DNA of 64,000 nucleotides, from positions 114,754 through 178,753 of the forward strand of contig CBFDBO010000004.1 of NCBI GenBank assembly GCA_965603075.1. Reading direction: 5' to 3'. This document shows positions 51,437-60,192 of the stretch, in pieces. The position numbers and the translations under genes are program-made. This DNA comes from JABJOR01 sp965603075 (GTDB lineage Bacteria > Pseudomonadota > Alphaproteobacteria > Rhodospirillales > Casp-alpha2). The notes beneath the pieces are model-generated. The model was given only the letters and a program-made list of their open reading frames with translations. It searched no databases and was not told the DNA's origin. Within the stretch, counting starts at the first letter, position 1, and the number at the start of each line of letters is the position of its first letter.

Positions 51437-52912
51437 ATGGCTCACTCTGAAACACAAAACCGCTACCCGCTCTATAGTCTGCTTGGTCTGATAAGCGGTC
51501 CTGTCATCGCTATTGTTATGTTAAACCTTTCCCCTCCAGAGGGATTATCGCAACAAGGATGGTTTACGGCGGCGGTTGGTATTTGGATGGCGACGTGGTG
51601 GATGACGGAAGCCATACCACTTCCCGCGACAGCATTGTTGCCGTTGGTTTTGTTCCCAATGTTGAACATCCAAAATATAAATACGACGGCGTCCTCTTTT
51701 GCCCACCCGCTGATTTATTTGTTCCTTGGTGGTTTTCTGCTTGCCCGGACCATGCACGTTTGGAAATTGGATCAACGGTTGGCCCTTACGGTCCTTAAAT
51801 ATTCTGGTGATAACCCGCGCGTGGTAATCGGTGCGCTCATGGGTGTGACCGCGTTTCTGAGCATGTGGATTAGCAACACGGCGACCTCCATGGTGATGCT
51901 GCCCATTGCTATGTCCATTGCTGCAACGCTCTCGCATTCAGGCGCTACCGTTGGCAGCCTAGAATACGATGATCCCGCACCCGCCATGTTGCTGGGGATC
52001 GCTTATGCGGCAACCATTGGCGGCATGGGAACAATTATTGGCACGCCGCCCAATGCTCTTTTTGTTGCTTTCATGGCAGAATCCTATGGCATTGAAATCG
52101 GTTTTGTACAGTGGATGATGATCGGTCTTCCTTTGGTGCTGATTATGTTGCCGATTACGTGGTTTGTTCTGACAAAAGTGACATTTAAAGTTTCCAATAG
52201 GGGCTCGCTTGAAACCACAGAGGTGATTGAAAGTGAACTGGCGGTTTTGGGACCATTCTCACGGGCGGAAAAATATTTGACGGTTATCTTGGTGATTGTT
52301 GCATCGGGCTGGATTTTCAGATCACTGTTGGTTGAGGCGTTCCCTTGGCTTCACTTGTCTGACGCAGGGATCGCCATGACGGGGGCAATGCTTGTTTTTG
52401 TTATACCCGTTGATTTGCGGCAAGGGCGGTTCTTATTAAAATGGAAAGAAGCTGTGAATATCCGTTGGGACGTCTTACTTCTTTTTGGCGGCGGTCTTGC
52501 ACTGGCCGCGGCAATGGGGGAAACCCAGTTAGCCAAATGGATCGGCGATCAGCTCAGCAATATTGGCACGATGCCTTTCTTCGTTTTGTTACTGTTGATC
52601 GGTCTGTTAATCGTCTTCGTTGGCGAGCTTGCCAGCAACACCGCTATGGCGGCGGTTTTCTTGCCCGTGGCGGGGGCTACAGCCATCAGCCTCGGCGAAC
52701 CCGCCATCATGCTTGCTTTACCCGTGGCCTTGTTTGCCACTCTGGGGTTTATGCTGCCCGTCGCCACCCCACCAAACGCCATTATCTTCGGCAGTGGCGA
52801 AATCGAACAACACCACATGATTCGTGCTGGGTTGATATTGGATATTGTTGGAATTTTGGTTGTCGCGTTTGTGGTTTTGGTTTTGGGCCAGTTGTTTATG
52901 GGGTCAATGTAA
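51437..52912 (+). CDS. DASS/SLC13 family sodium-anion symporter
   Basis: The 491-aa protein has about 11-12 membrane helices and the two SNT motifs that bind sodium and carboxylate: WISNTATSMVMLP and ELASNTAMAAVFLP. GTIIGTPPNALFVAF and VATPPNAIIFGSG complete the pattern. Likely imports a di- or tricarboxylate. I prefer ATG 51437 to an upstream start at 51389, since family members begin near it; neither has a good ribosome-binding site. It may be cotranscribed with the PhyH gene, 87 bases upstream. Confidence 0.9.
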   Translation: MAHSETQNRYPLYSLLGLISGPVIAIVMLNLSPPEGLSQQGWFTAAVGIWMATWWMTEAIPLPATALLPLVLFPMLNIQNINTTASSFAHPLIYLFLGGFLLARTMHVWKLDQRLALTVLKYSGDNPRVVIGALMGVTAFLSMWISNTATSMVMLPIAMSIAATLSHSGATVGSLEYDDPAPAMLLGIAYAATIGGMGTIIGTPPNALFVAFMAESYGIEIGFVQWMMIGLPLVLIMLPITWFVLTKVTFKVSNRGSLETTEVIESELAVLGPFSRAEKYLTVILVIVASGWIFRSLLVEAFPWLHLSDAGIAMTGAMLVFVIPVDLRQGRFLLKWKEAVNIRWDVLLLFGGGLALAAAMGETQLAKWIGDQLSNIGTMPFFVLLLLIGLLIVFVGELASNTAMAAVFLPVAGATAISLGEPAIMLALPVALFATLGFMLPVATPPNAIIFGSGEIEQHHMIRAGLILDIVGILVVAFVVLVLGQLFMGSM

Positions 52913-53086
52913 CAACCGAACGCCCTAGAAAACCAAGTCATTGCGTACAGAACATGCCCTGAAAATGATGATACCAGCGGCAGTTATATTAATTCACGCA
53001 ATTGAAATTTCAAAAGGTTGGATTAGAAGTGATGTAGAAGGTACTCTTAACCTGAGTCAACAACACCTAGCAGTGAAGGAAGCGTA

Positions 53087-53302
53087 ATGGGTTCAGGTTC
53101 AACAAGACCAAACAATGCGGACGAAAAAATGATTGCCGCCATTGAACGCGGTACTGGCGTTGAGTTTAAAGATCGTAATCCAGTTAAAAATAAGGATAAG
53201 AAACTCATTAAAGAAAAAGAAGCCATAAAAGCAAAATCAATAGAAAAAACGGAACGGTTAAAAGCGTTGCGATTGGCGAACGAAAAAGAAGGTAAGACAT
53301 AA
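53087..53302 (+). CDS. Small Lys/Glu-rich hypothetical protein
   Basis: I do not recognise this 71-aa protein. A strong GGAAG precedes its ATG by 7 bases. The sequence from residue 10 to the end is highly charged and rich in Lys/Glu, suggesting a long helix or coiled coil with a disordered N-terminus (GSGSTRPNNADE). No signal or membrane segment. The frame on the other strand is less likely because it lacks such a site. Alone between the DASS gene and an OsmC relic. Confidence 0.55.
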   Translation: MGSGSTRPNNADEKMIAAIERGTGVEFKDRNPVKNKDKKLIKEKEAIKAKSIEKTERLKALRLANEKEGKT

Positions 53303-53393
53303 AGCAACACGTAGACCAAACGTGAGCACACAACAGCAGCAAAGATAAAAACCCGGTATGGTATTTGAATAAAGCCGCCGCTAAAAAAGGTTA

Positions 53394-53595
53394 ATGGCTC
53401 TAGGCCTTACCTTGTTGTAAGGGATTTCTTGGTCTTGATAGTACCGTTCGTAAAGGCTTTTCTACGGTTCGTGTGCAGATGCAGGTTAAGTCTGATGCCG
53501 ACGCTGAAACGCTTAAATCATTGGCCCAATTTTCACCGGTTTATGACATCGTTTCAAAATCACTGCCTGTAACGATTTCAATAGAAAAAATTTAA
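53394..53595 (+). pseudogene. OsmC-family remnant
   Basis: No intact frame is present, but a translation ending at 53595 reads VKSDADAETLKSLAQFSPVY then VTISIEKI, the characteristic C-terminus of an OsmC/YhfA-type peroxide-detoxifying protein. Just upstream, MALGLTLL at 53394 matches the family's conserved segment in another frame and ends at a stop, so at least one frameshift separates the parts. The N-terminal half is missing. A nearby frame (KNPVWYLNKAAAKKG, ending 53393) may be another decayed piece. Confidence 0.55.
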
Positions 53596-53719
53596 GAATG
53601 CTCTGATCTAAGATTACTCTGATCCGGGTAAGGCGCAGATGAACCTTATCCGGACCAGAAATCAATTTAACAATTAGGTAGAATGCCTAGAAGTGGCACT
53701 ATAAATTGTGAAGACGCCC

Positions 53720-54184
53720 CTAAAGAACCAACTCATATAATACATAACATGCCATGTACACGACGATTCCAGAAGCAATTGTATATAGGGTTGCGCGGAC
53801 TTCGTGTGTTTGTTTGGTTGCGTAAGCAAGCGTGTGTATCAACCGCGATATAACAAAGCCATAGAATAGAAAACTCGCTAATAGGGGCGAGGGACCAACG
53901 ATCACAAATAACAATCCACAAACCAGAAATGCCGGAATATTTTCGAGATCATTTCTGTGCATTCGTCTTGATCGGTCCACATAATCATTGATCTCAAGTT
54001 GTTCAGGACGTGGGTTTCTATTAATTATGCCATTTTGTAAATCTTCAGGGCTAGCCAGACCAGAATCACTTTTTAGCATCCTGTATACGGTCATCCACCC
54101 TTGGCCCATTATTTTCAAAACCATCAAAGAGGCAGCGATCATATATGTTATGAATACGGGGTTATCTAGTGTTAGTGCGGTCAT
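53720..54184 (-). CDS. MAPEG family membrane protein
   Basis: The 154-aa protein has four predicted helices and the MAPEG signature RSRRMHRNDLENIPAFL, close to microsomal glutathione transferase 1/prostaglandin E synthase 1. Such proteins use glutathione on lipophilic substrates. AAGGAAAA precedes the ATG. It is divergent from a TetR regulator 116 bases away, a typical arrangement for regulator-controlled detoxification genes. Confidence 0.9.
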   Translation of the reverse strand: MTALTLDNPVFITYMIAASLMVLKIMGQGWMTVYRMLKSDSGLASPEDLQNGIINRNPRPEQLEINDYVDRSRRMHRNDLENIPAFLVCGLLFVIVGPSPLLASFLFYGFVISRLIHTLAYATKQTHEVRATLYTIASGIVVYMACYVLYELVL

Positions 54185-54266
54185 TTTCTGTTTTCCTTAA
54201 TGTATAAAATAAATTAATGAAACATCTTGTATCGCCAAATATAGTTATAACATTAAATAATGCTTG

Positions 54267-54276
54267 TCAAATTTGA
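54267..54276. promoter_or_regulatory. Small palindrome between MAPEG and TetR genes, possible operator
   Basis: TCAAATTTGA is a perfect 10-bp palindrome in the divergent AT-rich spacer, 24 bases before the preferred TetR start. It could be the TetR binding site. Short AT-rich palindromes also occur by chance, so this is weak. Confidence 0.3.
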
Positions 54277-54300
54277 TGAAAGATTGTGTATCATGAAATT

Positions 54301-54861
54301 ATGAAACGTTCATACCAACAAAAGAAACGCGCCGAGGGTCAAGATCGCACCCGACAAAAGATTGTCGATGCGGCTGTTGATCTCCATCAATCAAAGGGGT
54401 TGGCCGCCACCTCTATGAGCGATATTGCGAAACATGCAAAAGTCGGCAAGGTAACGGTGTATCGGCACTTCGCTAATGAAGCTGAATTGATCGGTGCGTG
54501 TAGTGGGCAGTATTTTCAACAACACCCCCTGCCTGATATAGAAAGTTGGCGTCAGTTTCCTGATTTTAGGGAACGATTGAAACATGGCTTGCTTGAAACA
54601 TATACCTACCATCAGTCAACAGAGCCTATGATGTCAAAGGTTCTGGCAGAAGCAGGTGATCTAGAAATTACGAAACCTTATCATGATCATTGGAAGGATG
54701 CGGTAGATGTCCTCATTGAACCATTACAACCAGTTGCACAGCAAGAATTACTGAAAGCGTCATTGGCTCTGGCCTTGAGTTTTGATACGTGGAAATTGTT
54801 AACACACAAACAAGGTCTAACCCATCAACAGGCAATTCAGATTGTTATTAAGATGATTTGA
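54301..54861 (+). CDS. TetR family transcriptional regulator
   Basis: The 186-aa protein has an N-terminal TetR helix-turn-helix at about 15-60 (IVDAAVDLHQSKGLAATSMS, then KVGKVTVYRHFANEAELIG) and a helical ligand-binding domain. It probably represses the divergent MAPEG gene and itself. The start is unclear: ATG 54301 and GTG 54286 are both in frame and neither has a strong ribosome-binding site. Confidence 0.9.
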   Translation: MKRSYQQKKRAEGQDRTRQKIVDAAVDLHQSKGLAATSMSDIAKHAKVGKVTVYRHFANEAELIGACSGQYFQQHPLPDIESWRQFPDFRERLKHGLLETYTYHQSTEPMMSKVLAEAGDLEITKPYHDHWKDAVDVLIEPLQPVAQQELLKASLALALSFDTWKLLTHKQGLTHQQAIQIVIKMI

Positions 54862-55003
54862 ACTTTTTTGATCGTAGTCAGAAAAGAATAGCTGTTTTAT
54901 AGGTGTTAACAACACCCACTACTCGCTCTTTAGAGACAGGGTCACAAAGAATAATATAGTTTTATATAACACTTGAAACGACATACAGTTATAACCATAT
55001 TTA

Positions 55004-55049
55004 TTCTACTGTCCCTGATGGGGAGAGTACTGTTTTCACAACAGTAGAA
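55004..55049 (+). promoter_or_regulatory. Two mutually exclusive hairpins ahead of the PhnD-like gene
   Basis: TTCTACTGT (55004-55012) pairs perfectly with ACAGTAGAA (55041-55049). ACTGTT (55029-55034) pairs perfectly with AACAGT (55040-55045) around a TTCAC loop. The two stems share bases 55041-55045, so only one can form. This is the layout of an attenuator or switchable leader, about 52-97 bases before the GTG start. No function is proven. Confidence 0.45.
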
Positions 55050-55100
55050 AATAGTTATTTTTGATCATACCCATCAGATAACAAAAGCAGGATAAACGAC

Positions 55101-55982
55101 GTGCTTAAACGACTTTTAATTGGCCTATCCATTTTAGTCTTTGTCATCGGATTGGTAATATTAAACCCAACGGGTTTCTTTAAATCTGGGGGAGAGATAG
55201 ATCAGAAGGTTCTTCATATCGGTGTTCTCCCTGACGAGACCGAAGCAAAACTTCGTGATCGTTATAAGCTGCTTTTCCGACATCTTGAGAGCGTTACCGG
55301 TCTAAGTGTCGAACTGATTATACCTGATAACTACAGCCATCTGCTTGAGTTGTTTGACCAGGGTAAAGTTGATGTCGGTTATTTCGGTGGTTTAACGTTT
55401 CTTAATGCCCACAAAAAGTTTGGCGCCGTACCGCTGGCTATGCGAGACACAGACCTTCAGTTTCGAAGCTATTTTCTAGCTCGGGCAGACCGTCCAGAAA
55501 AAACAATCAACGATTTCATGGGTAAACGTCTGGCGTTTGGGGCAACGTTATCAACATCGGGTCATCTTATGCCACGGCACTTTCTCATCAATAAGGGAAT
55601 AAACCCTGATACATATTTCTCCGAAGTCAAATTTTCTGGTGCTCATGACAAGACGGGACTTTTGGTGTTTGATGGGAGCGTTGATCTTGGTGCGGCTAAT
55701 GCTTCGATTATAGACTCGATGTTTACCGATGGACGCCTTCCCGTTGACGACATAAAAATTATTTGGAGAACACCTCCCTATCCAGATTATGTATGGGCAG
55801 CCCGTGACGGATTGACGAAGAATATTCAGAAATCATTGATCTCTGCATTCCTCATATTATCCCTCAATAATGGAGCCCACGCCGAAATATTAAATAAACT
55901 CGATGCGGGTGGGTTTTTGCCTGCTAGTGTGGGCGACTTTCAGGAATTACAGGCCATAGCAGAGAATTTGGGAATGCTCTAG
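55101..55982 (+). CDS. PhnD-like periplasmic substrate-binding protein
   Basis: The 293-aa protein has an N-terminal hydrophobic segment (LLIGLSILVFVIGLVIL) that is either a signal anchor or a signal peptide. It then has a phosphonate/phosphite-type binding fold: VLHIGVLPDETEAK, DVGYFGGLTFLNA, and the LGAANASIID segment. No ABC permease or ATPase adjoins it. Its stop (TAG) is immediately followed by the ATG of a membrane histidine kinase. It therefore probably serves as that kinase's periplasmic ligand sensor, as for known SBP-kinase pairs. Start is GTG after AGCAGGA. Confidence 0.88.
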   Translation: MLKRLLIGLSILVFVIGLVILNPTGFFKSGGEIDQKVLHIGVLPDETEAKLRDRYKLLFRHLESVTGLSVELIIPDNYSHLLELFDQGKVDVGYFGGLTFLNAHKKFGAVPLAMRDTDLQFRSYFLARADRPEKTINDFMGKRLAFGATLSTSGHLMPRHFLINKGINPDTYFSEVKFSGAHDKTGLLVFDGSVDLGAANASIIDSMFTDGRLPVDDIKIIWRTPPYPDYVWAARDGLTKNIQKSLISAFLILSLNNGAHAEILNKLDAGGFLPASVGDFQELQAIAENLGML

Positions 55983-57917
55983 ATGGATGTCATGGGCGCG
56001 CCGGTTGATAAAAATAGCCTTGCACCTGATAAGAGATTATACCGCCAGGTGTTTTCTCTCGTTGGGGTCTTGATATTTACGGTGGCGATCGTTGTAACGA
56101 GCTTGATCTGGCAGCACAAATCTGAGGACAATCGTAGAATTCTGGCCAATGATTATCACCTCGCTGCTGCAGAGTGGTCTGCAAAGATTGAAATAATAGC
56201 AGCGATTTTGCTCGAAAAGGTAGAAACCAATTTCAAAATACAAAGGCTCTTAGAAATACGATCTGACAACACGCTACTCGAAATTGAGTACTTTACTATT
56301 TCTCAGGTTGTTGAAGACGCCATGTATGCATCAACGCTCTCAATTAAAACATTGCAATCGTTGGAGGAAAAATACGGTGATGACACTGCTATATTAACAG
56401 TTACTCAATTGAGCGAAGCTAAACAGACGATCGAAGCGCTCATGAATACCCCAGAATCCTATGCACAAGACAACAGTGAGACCTTGCTCAATCAAATTAG
56501 AGTTTATCGCCTTCGCGCCGAACAACTCCACCGTATCTATAATACCGGCTACAGACAGGCCCTAGAACTTTCAAAGGAAGAAAAGCAAAACGAGAATATT
56601 CTTCTAGGCGTCATTGTTTTGGTGACCTCGCTTGGCGGGCTCGTCCTCGTGGTGATAATCTTGACCCAAATTAGGAAAAATGAAATTCAGTTACAAGCAG
56701 CGAAGACTGAGGCCGTGAGAGCCAACAAGGCCAAGTCGGAGTTCCTGTCAACCATGAGCCACGAACTACGAACCCCCCTCAACGCAATTATTGGGTTCTC
56801 TGATGTGATTTGCCATGAGATCATGGGACCGGTAAGCCCCTCCAAATACCAAGAGTATGCTAAAGATATTAACGTGAGCGGCAATCATCTGCTTTATTTG
56901 ATTAACCAGGTTCTCGACATGTCAAAAATCGAGTCTGGAAAATACACCGTATATATTGAGGATTTTGAACTTAAAGAAACCATCGAAGAAGTGATCGCCA
57001 TGATGAAAGGTCGGGCCATTTCACAGAAAATATCCCTCCTTACCGAAATCCCCATAGGCCCTCTTCAGGTCAAGGCTGACCAAATGATAACCAAGCAAGT
57101 CCTGATCAATTTATTGACAAATGCTATTAAGTTTACACCGGATTCAAATTCAATAACGATACGGGCAACGAGTGGTGAAGAAAACATCATTATTGATGTC
57201 ATCGACAACGGTATCGGCATGTCACCTGAAGAATTAAAACGGGCGTATGAGCCGTTTGTGCAAATAGAACGGGAAAAAGGTAGGCATCATGAGGGAACGG
57301 GCCTTGGGCTCTCATTATGCATACATTTTGCCGCCCTTCAGGGCAGTGAGCTCGTATTAAAAAGCAAACAAGGCAAAGGGACGACGGCAACCATTTCTCT
57401 CCCTTCAACGGGTATTAATGCCATAGAGGGCGGGGGCGGTTCTATTGAAGAACCGGTAGAAGTCCCTCAATGGGTACCTTCAATGAGCATTGGTACAGTT
57501 AAATGGGATTTAGATCATGTGGAATTACTCAATATAATTAATAAATTGAAAAACTCTGCTGATGAAAATGAACCTTTTGAGGTCGCCAATAACCTTAAAA
57601 AGACACTTGCGCATTATGTAGATATCCATCTCGCCTCTGAAGAATTCGTCATGAAGCAACTGGAGTATCCTGACTATGCTGCTCACAAAACCAAGCATGA
57701 TGAGTTTCGGGGCTGGATGAAGGCTATACTGAATTCCTCCCTTGATTCAAAAGATGAATTGCACAGCCCTGAATTGGCTGATCATCTCTTGGAATGGTGG
57801 TACGACCATATTCTGAAAGATGATATGGCTTATAAGACATTCTTTTATACAAGAAGAAAAGACGTTGAGGATCTTTTGGTAAATTACAAGGGCGTTGGAT
57901 CGTCCCATTCTCTTTGA
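55983..57917 (+). CDS. Membrane histidine kinase with C-terminal hemerythrin domain
   Basis: The 644-aa protein has a membrane helix near residues 20-40, a periplasmic helical sensor (about 45-195), and a second helix (about 205-225). HisKA with H260 (TMSHELRTPLNAI) and HATPase (DNGIGM, GTGLGLSLC) follow. A C-terminal bacteriohemerythrin domain of about 125 residues ends it. Diiron ligands are complete: H512, H549, E553, H568, H572, H609, D614, with the usual spacings (HxxxE, HxxxH, HxxxxD). It probably senses oxygen or another iron-bound signal inside the cell, while the adjacent PhnD-like protein reports a periplasmic ligand. No response regulator is nearby. Confidence 0.9.
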   Translation: MDVMGAPVDKNSLAPDKRLYRQVFSLVGVLIFTVAIVVTSLIWQHKSEDNRRILANDYHLAAAEWSAKIEIIAAILLEKVETNFKIQRLLEIRSDNTLLEIEYFTISQVVEDAMYASTLSIKTLQSLEEKYGDDTAILTVTQLSEAKQTIEALMNTPESYAQDNSETLLNQIRVYRLRAEQLHRIYNTGYRQALELSKEEKQNENILLGVIVLVTSLGGLVLVVIILTQIRKNEIQLQAAKTEAVRANKAKSEFLSTMSHELRTPLNAIIGFSDVICHEIMGPVSPSKYQEYAKDINVSGNHLLYLINQVLDMSKIESGKYTVYIEDFELKETIEEVIAMMKGRAISQKISLLTEIPIGPLQVKADQMITKQVLINLLTNAIKFTPDSNSITIRATSGEENIIIDVIDNGIGMSPEELKRAYEPFVQIEREKGRHHEGTGLGLSLCIHFAALQGSELVLKSKQGKGTTATISLPSTGINAIEGGGGSIEEPVEVPQWVPSMSIGTVKWDLDHVELLNIINKLKNSADENEPFEVANNLKKTLAHYVDIHLASEEFVMKQLEYPDYAAHKTKHDEFRGWMKAILNSSLDSKDELHSPELADHLLEWWYDHILKDDMAYKTFFYTRRKDVEDLLVNYKGVGSSHSL

Positions 57918-58396
57918 CCAAACATGTTTCCTGAGCATGTCGTTTGCGACTTAAAAGCAAAACTTTTTATGGCTATTCTACACTTCTGCCAACAGCCATT
58001 ATCGGAAATTTGCATATCCAGGATTACGCATCGCCAACTTCTTTTCAGACACCACTATCTGGTTCTTAAGTTTGTCAAAGGAATTTTAGCGAGATTGATA
58101 GTTTTCAAAAAACCAACGCCACCCCTAATAAGGATGCTAAGCCCTTCTGTTCGGGCGTTGTGACCAGCCTGCATAGCAGCCTTGGTATTGAACGTTCCGT
58201 TCGGGCTCATGAATTTGTCAGTTGTATTGTTTGTCATGATCATTCTCCATTTGAAGGTTTGTCTTTGATGATCACTAAAATAGAGGCAATTAAATCAGCT
58301 CGCTTAAAGATTGCCATATGATTTTCTTAAGAAGTCATATATTTATGTAATAGCAGATTTTTAAAATTGAGGCACAATTTGGCAAAACTACCAACC
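57918..58396. other. Spacer between the kinase and the winged-helix gene, one small ORF
   Basis: Apart from the small minus-strand frame at 58055-58237 listed separately, nothing convincing is seen. Bases 57918-58054 have no frame with a ribosome-binding site. Bases 58240-58396 are AT-rich and probably hold the divergent promoters of the small frame and the regulator. Confidence 0.5.
58055..58237 (-). CDS. 60-aa hypothetical small protein
   Basis: I do not recognise this frame. It begins TNNTTDKFMSPNGTFNTKAA after the Met and ends in a basic RT-rich tail with a Leu/Ile-rich middle (LSILIRGGVGFLKTINLAKI) that may be amphipathic. GGAG lies 7 bases before the ATG at 58237, better placed than for an upstream ATG at 58243. 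It is divergent from the winged-helix regulator. A real small protein is plausible; a relic is the alternative. Confidence 0.4.
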   Translation of the reverse strand: MTNNTTDKFMSPNGTFNTKAAMQAGHNARTEGLSILIRGGVGFLKTINLAKIPLTNLRTR

Positions 58397-59956
58397 ATGC
58401 TCATTCAATTTGATGAATTTACTTTGGACACCACAATCGCTGAATTGCGGCGTGGAAGCGACGTTGTGTCATTGGAACCACAGGTTTTCGACCTGATCCG
58501 ATTCTTAGCTGAAAATGCTGGTCGGGTGGTATCTCGGGACGATATTATTCAAGGCGTCTGGGGAGGACGCATCGTTTCCGATGGATCGATTTCCACGCGC
58601 ATCAACGCAGCACGCAAGGCGCTTGGCGACGATGGCAAAAGCCAACGCGTGATTAAAACTGTTCAACGGCGCGGCTTTCGTTTCATGCCTGATATTCAAG
58701 TCCATAGCAGCGATCATAAATCTCCAAGTTCAAGCGCCCCCCGTTTCGGGAATTCTGCCGAGAACCTTCGGCTGCCAGATAGACCTTCAATCGTCATCCT
58801 ACCGTTCCAGAACCTCAGCGATGATCCTCATCAAGGTTATCTGGCGGATGGTCTTAGAATTGACATACAAAATGCATTGGTAAAGGTCTCGGGTGTTTTT
58901 CTGATTGCTGCAGGAAGTGCGAATGCCGTAAGCGAGAGTTCACCCCAAGAGGCCGCTCATGACATGGGGGTGCGCTATGTTCTTAACGGCAGCGTACGTC
59001 GAACCGGCGATCATATCCGAATTTCTATACAGCTTTCCGATTGCCAGTTAGGTCAGATCATTTGGTCGGATCAATACGATCGGCTTGCCGAGGATACCTT
59101 CGTGCTATTGGACGAAATCACAGCCAAAATTCTAACTGCGATCAACGTTAAACTTGTCGTAGGGGAGCAAGCAAGGGTTTGGCACAAGACGTTAAGTGAC
59201 TTGAAGTCGTTGGAAAACTTTTACCATGGCATCAACGAGTTCTTCAAGATGGACGGCGAGGCTTTGTCTTCTGCCCGCCGCTATTTTAAAAAAGTCAGGG
59301 ATCATCATCCTGAATTATCACTTGGTCCAACGTGGATAGCCTTAACCCATTGGTATGATTTTCAACGTGGTTGGTCAGATAATCCAGTTGAAGCAATGGA
59401 CTCGGCGCGTTATTGGGCGGAATGCGCCTCAAAAATGAAAGATGCTGATGGCCAAGCCCATACGATCCTTAGCCATGTGTTTCTTTTAGACCGCCGTTAT
59501 GACGACGCCTTGTTGGCAGGTCGTGAGGCTATTGCAAATCGCCCTAATTGTAGCCATGCCAATGGTTTTTATGCTAATGTTTTGCATTATTGCGGTGAAC
59601 AGAGAACGGCTCTTCACCATATTAAATTAGCGATCCGGCATTCACCAATCCATCCGCCATTATTCAAAAATATACTCGCCACCATTTGTCGAGGTGTCGG
59701 AAACGTTGAGGATGCCATAGCCGCAGCAGAAGACGCATCCGTTAGCAATTCAAATGATCTGATTTCCAGAGTGCTATTGGCAAGCCTTCACGTAAAGAAG
59801 CAGAACTTGGAAATGGCATCCAATCTGGTCAATGAGATTTATTTGATTGATCCTACATTTTCCTTAGATGAATTTGCCAAAAGACAACCCTATAAAAATG
59901 ATGATTTTCTTAATTCTTTATTATCGGAATTAAAGTTGGCCGGTCTAGGGGGTTAA
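58397..59956 (+). CDS. Winged-helix / TolB-like / TPR regulator
   Basis: The 519-aa protein has an OmpR-type DNA-binding winged helix at about 8-100 (ELRRGSDVVSLEPQVFDLIR, then TVQRRGFRFMP). A FlgO/TolB-like domain typical of CadC-adenylate-cyclase-type regulators follows (SIVILPFQNLSDDPHQGYLADG, then YVLNGSVRRTGDHIRI). A C-terminal region of tetratricopeptide-like helices (about 270-519) ends it. No membrane segment. Such proteins respond to unknown signals. The start ATG 58397 gives the right domain edge; a TTG at 58367 extends it by 10 residues. Confidence 0.88.
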   Translation: MLIQFDEFTLDTTIAELRRGSDVVSLEPQVFDLIRFLAENAGRVVSRDDIIQGVWGGRIVSDGSISTRINAARKALGDDGKSQRVIKTVQRRGFRFMPDIQVHSSDHKSPSSSAPRFGNSAENLRLPDRPSIVILPFQNLSDDPHQGYLADGLRIDIQNALVKVSGVFLIAAGSANAVSESSPQEAAHDMGVRYVLNGSVRRTGDHIRISIQLSDCQLGQIIWSDQYDRLAEDTFVLLDEITAKILTAINVKLVVGEQARVWHKTLSDLKSLENFYHGINEFFKMDGEALSSARRYFKKVRDHHPELSLGPTWIALTHWYDFQRGWSDNPVEAMDSARYWAECASKMKDADGQAHTILSHVFLLDRRYDDALLAGREAIANRPNCSHANGFYANVLHYCGEQRTALHHIKLAIRHSPIHPPLFKNILATICRGVGNVEDAIAAAEDASVSNSNDLISRVLLASLHVKKQNLEMASNLVNEIYLIDPTFSLDEFAKRQPYKNDDFLNSLLSELKLAGLGG

Positions 59957-60192
59957 CAGTACTCCTCCCCGTAAACGGACATATTCAATGGGTTGAAATA
60001 TTACTACTTAAAGCCAATATGGGATATAGTAATGTCATGTGTAAGCTTCCCATAAAAGATGGGGCCAACGTGGTGTGCGTTAATGAGACGGATAAGTATG
60101 GGGTAGTTTTGAATTGGTTTTAATTTACTATTGATTTAGTATCAATTTTTAATCAGAAACAGAGGCTTGCTAAGCTCCAAAAAGGAAATCAG

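Noticed and set aside
54902..54916. GGTGTT-AAC-AACACC inverted repeat after the TetR gene
   Set aside because: Perfect but short, no T run, so not a terminator; operator use is possible but unsupported.
57924..58163. Open frame on the plus strand after the hemerythrin kinase
   Set aside because: No ribosome-binding site; it overlaps the better supported small minus-strand frame.
60034..60120. 28-codon frame (MCKLPIKDG...) between the TPR regulator and the CheZ-like gene
   Set aside because: No ribosome-binding site and no family match. The spacer 59957-60192 otherwise shows nothing.
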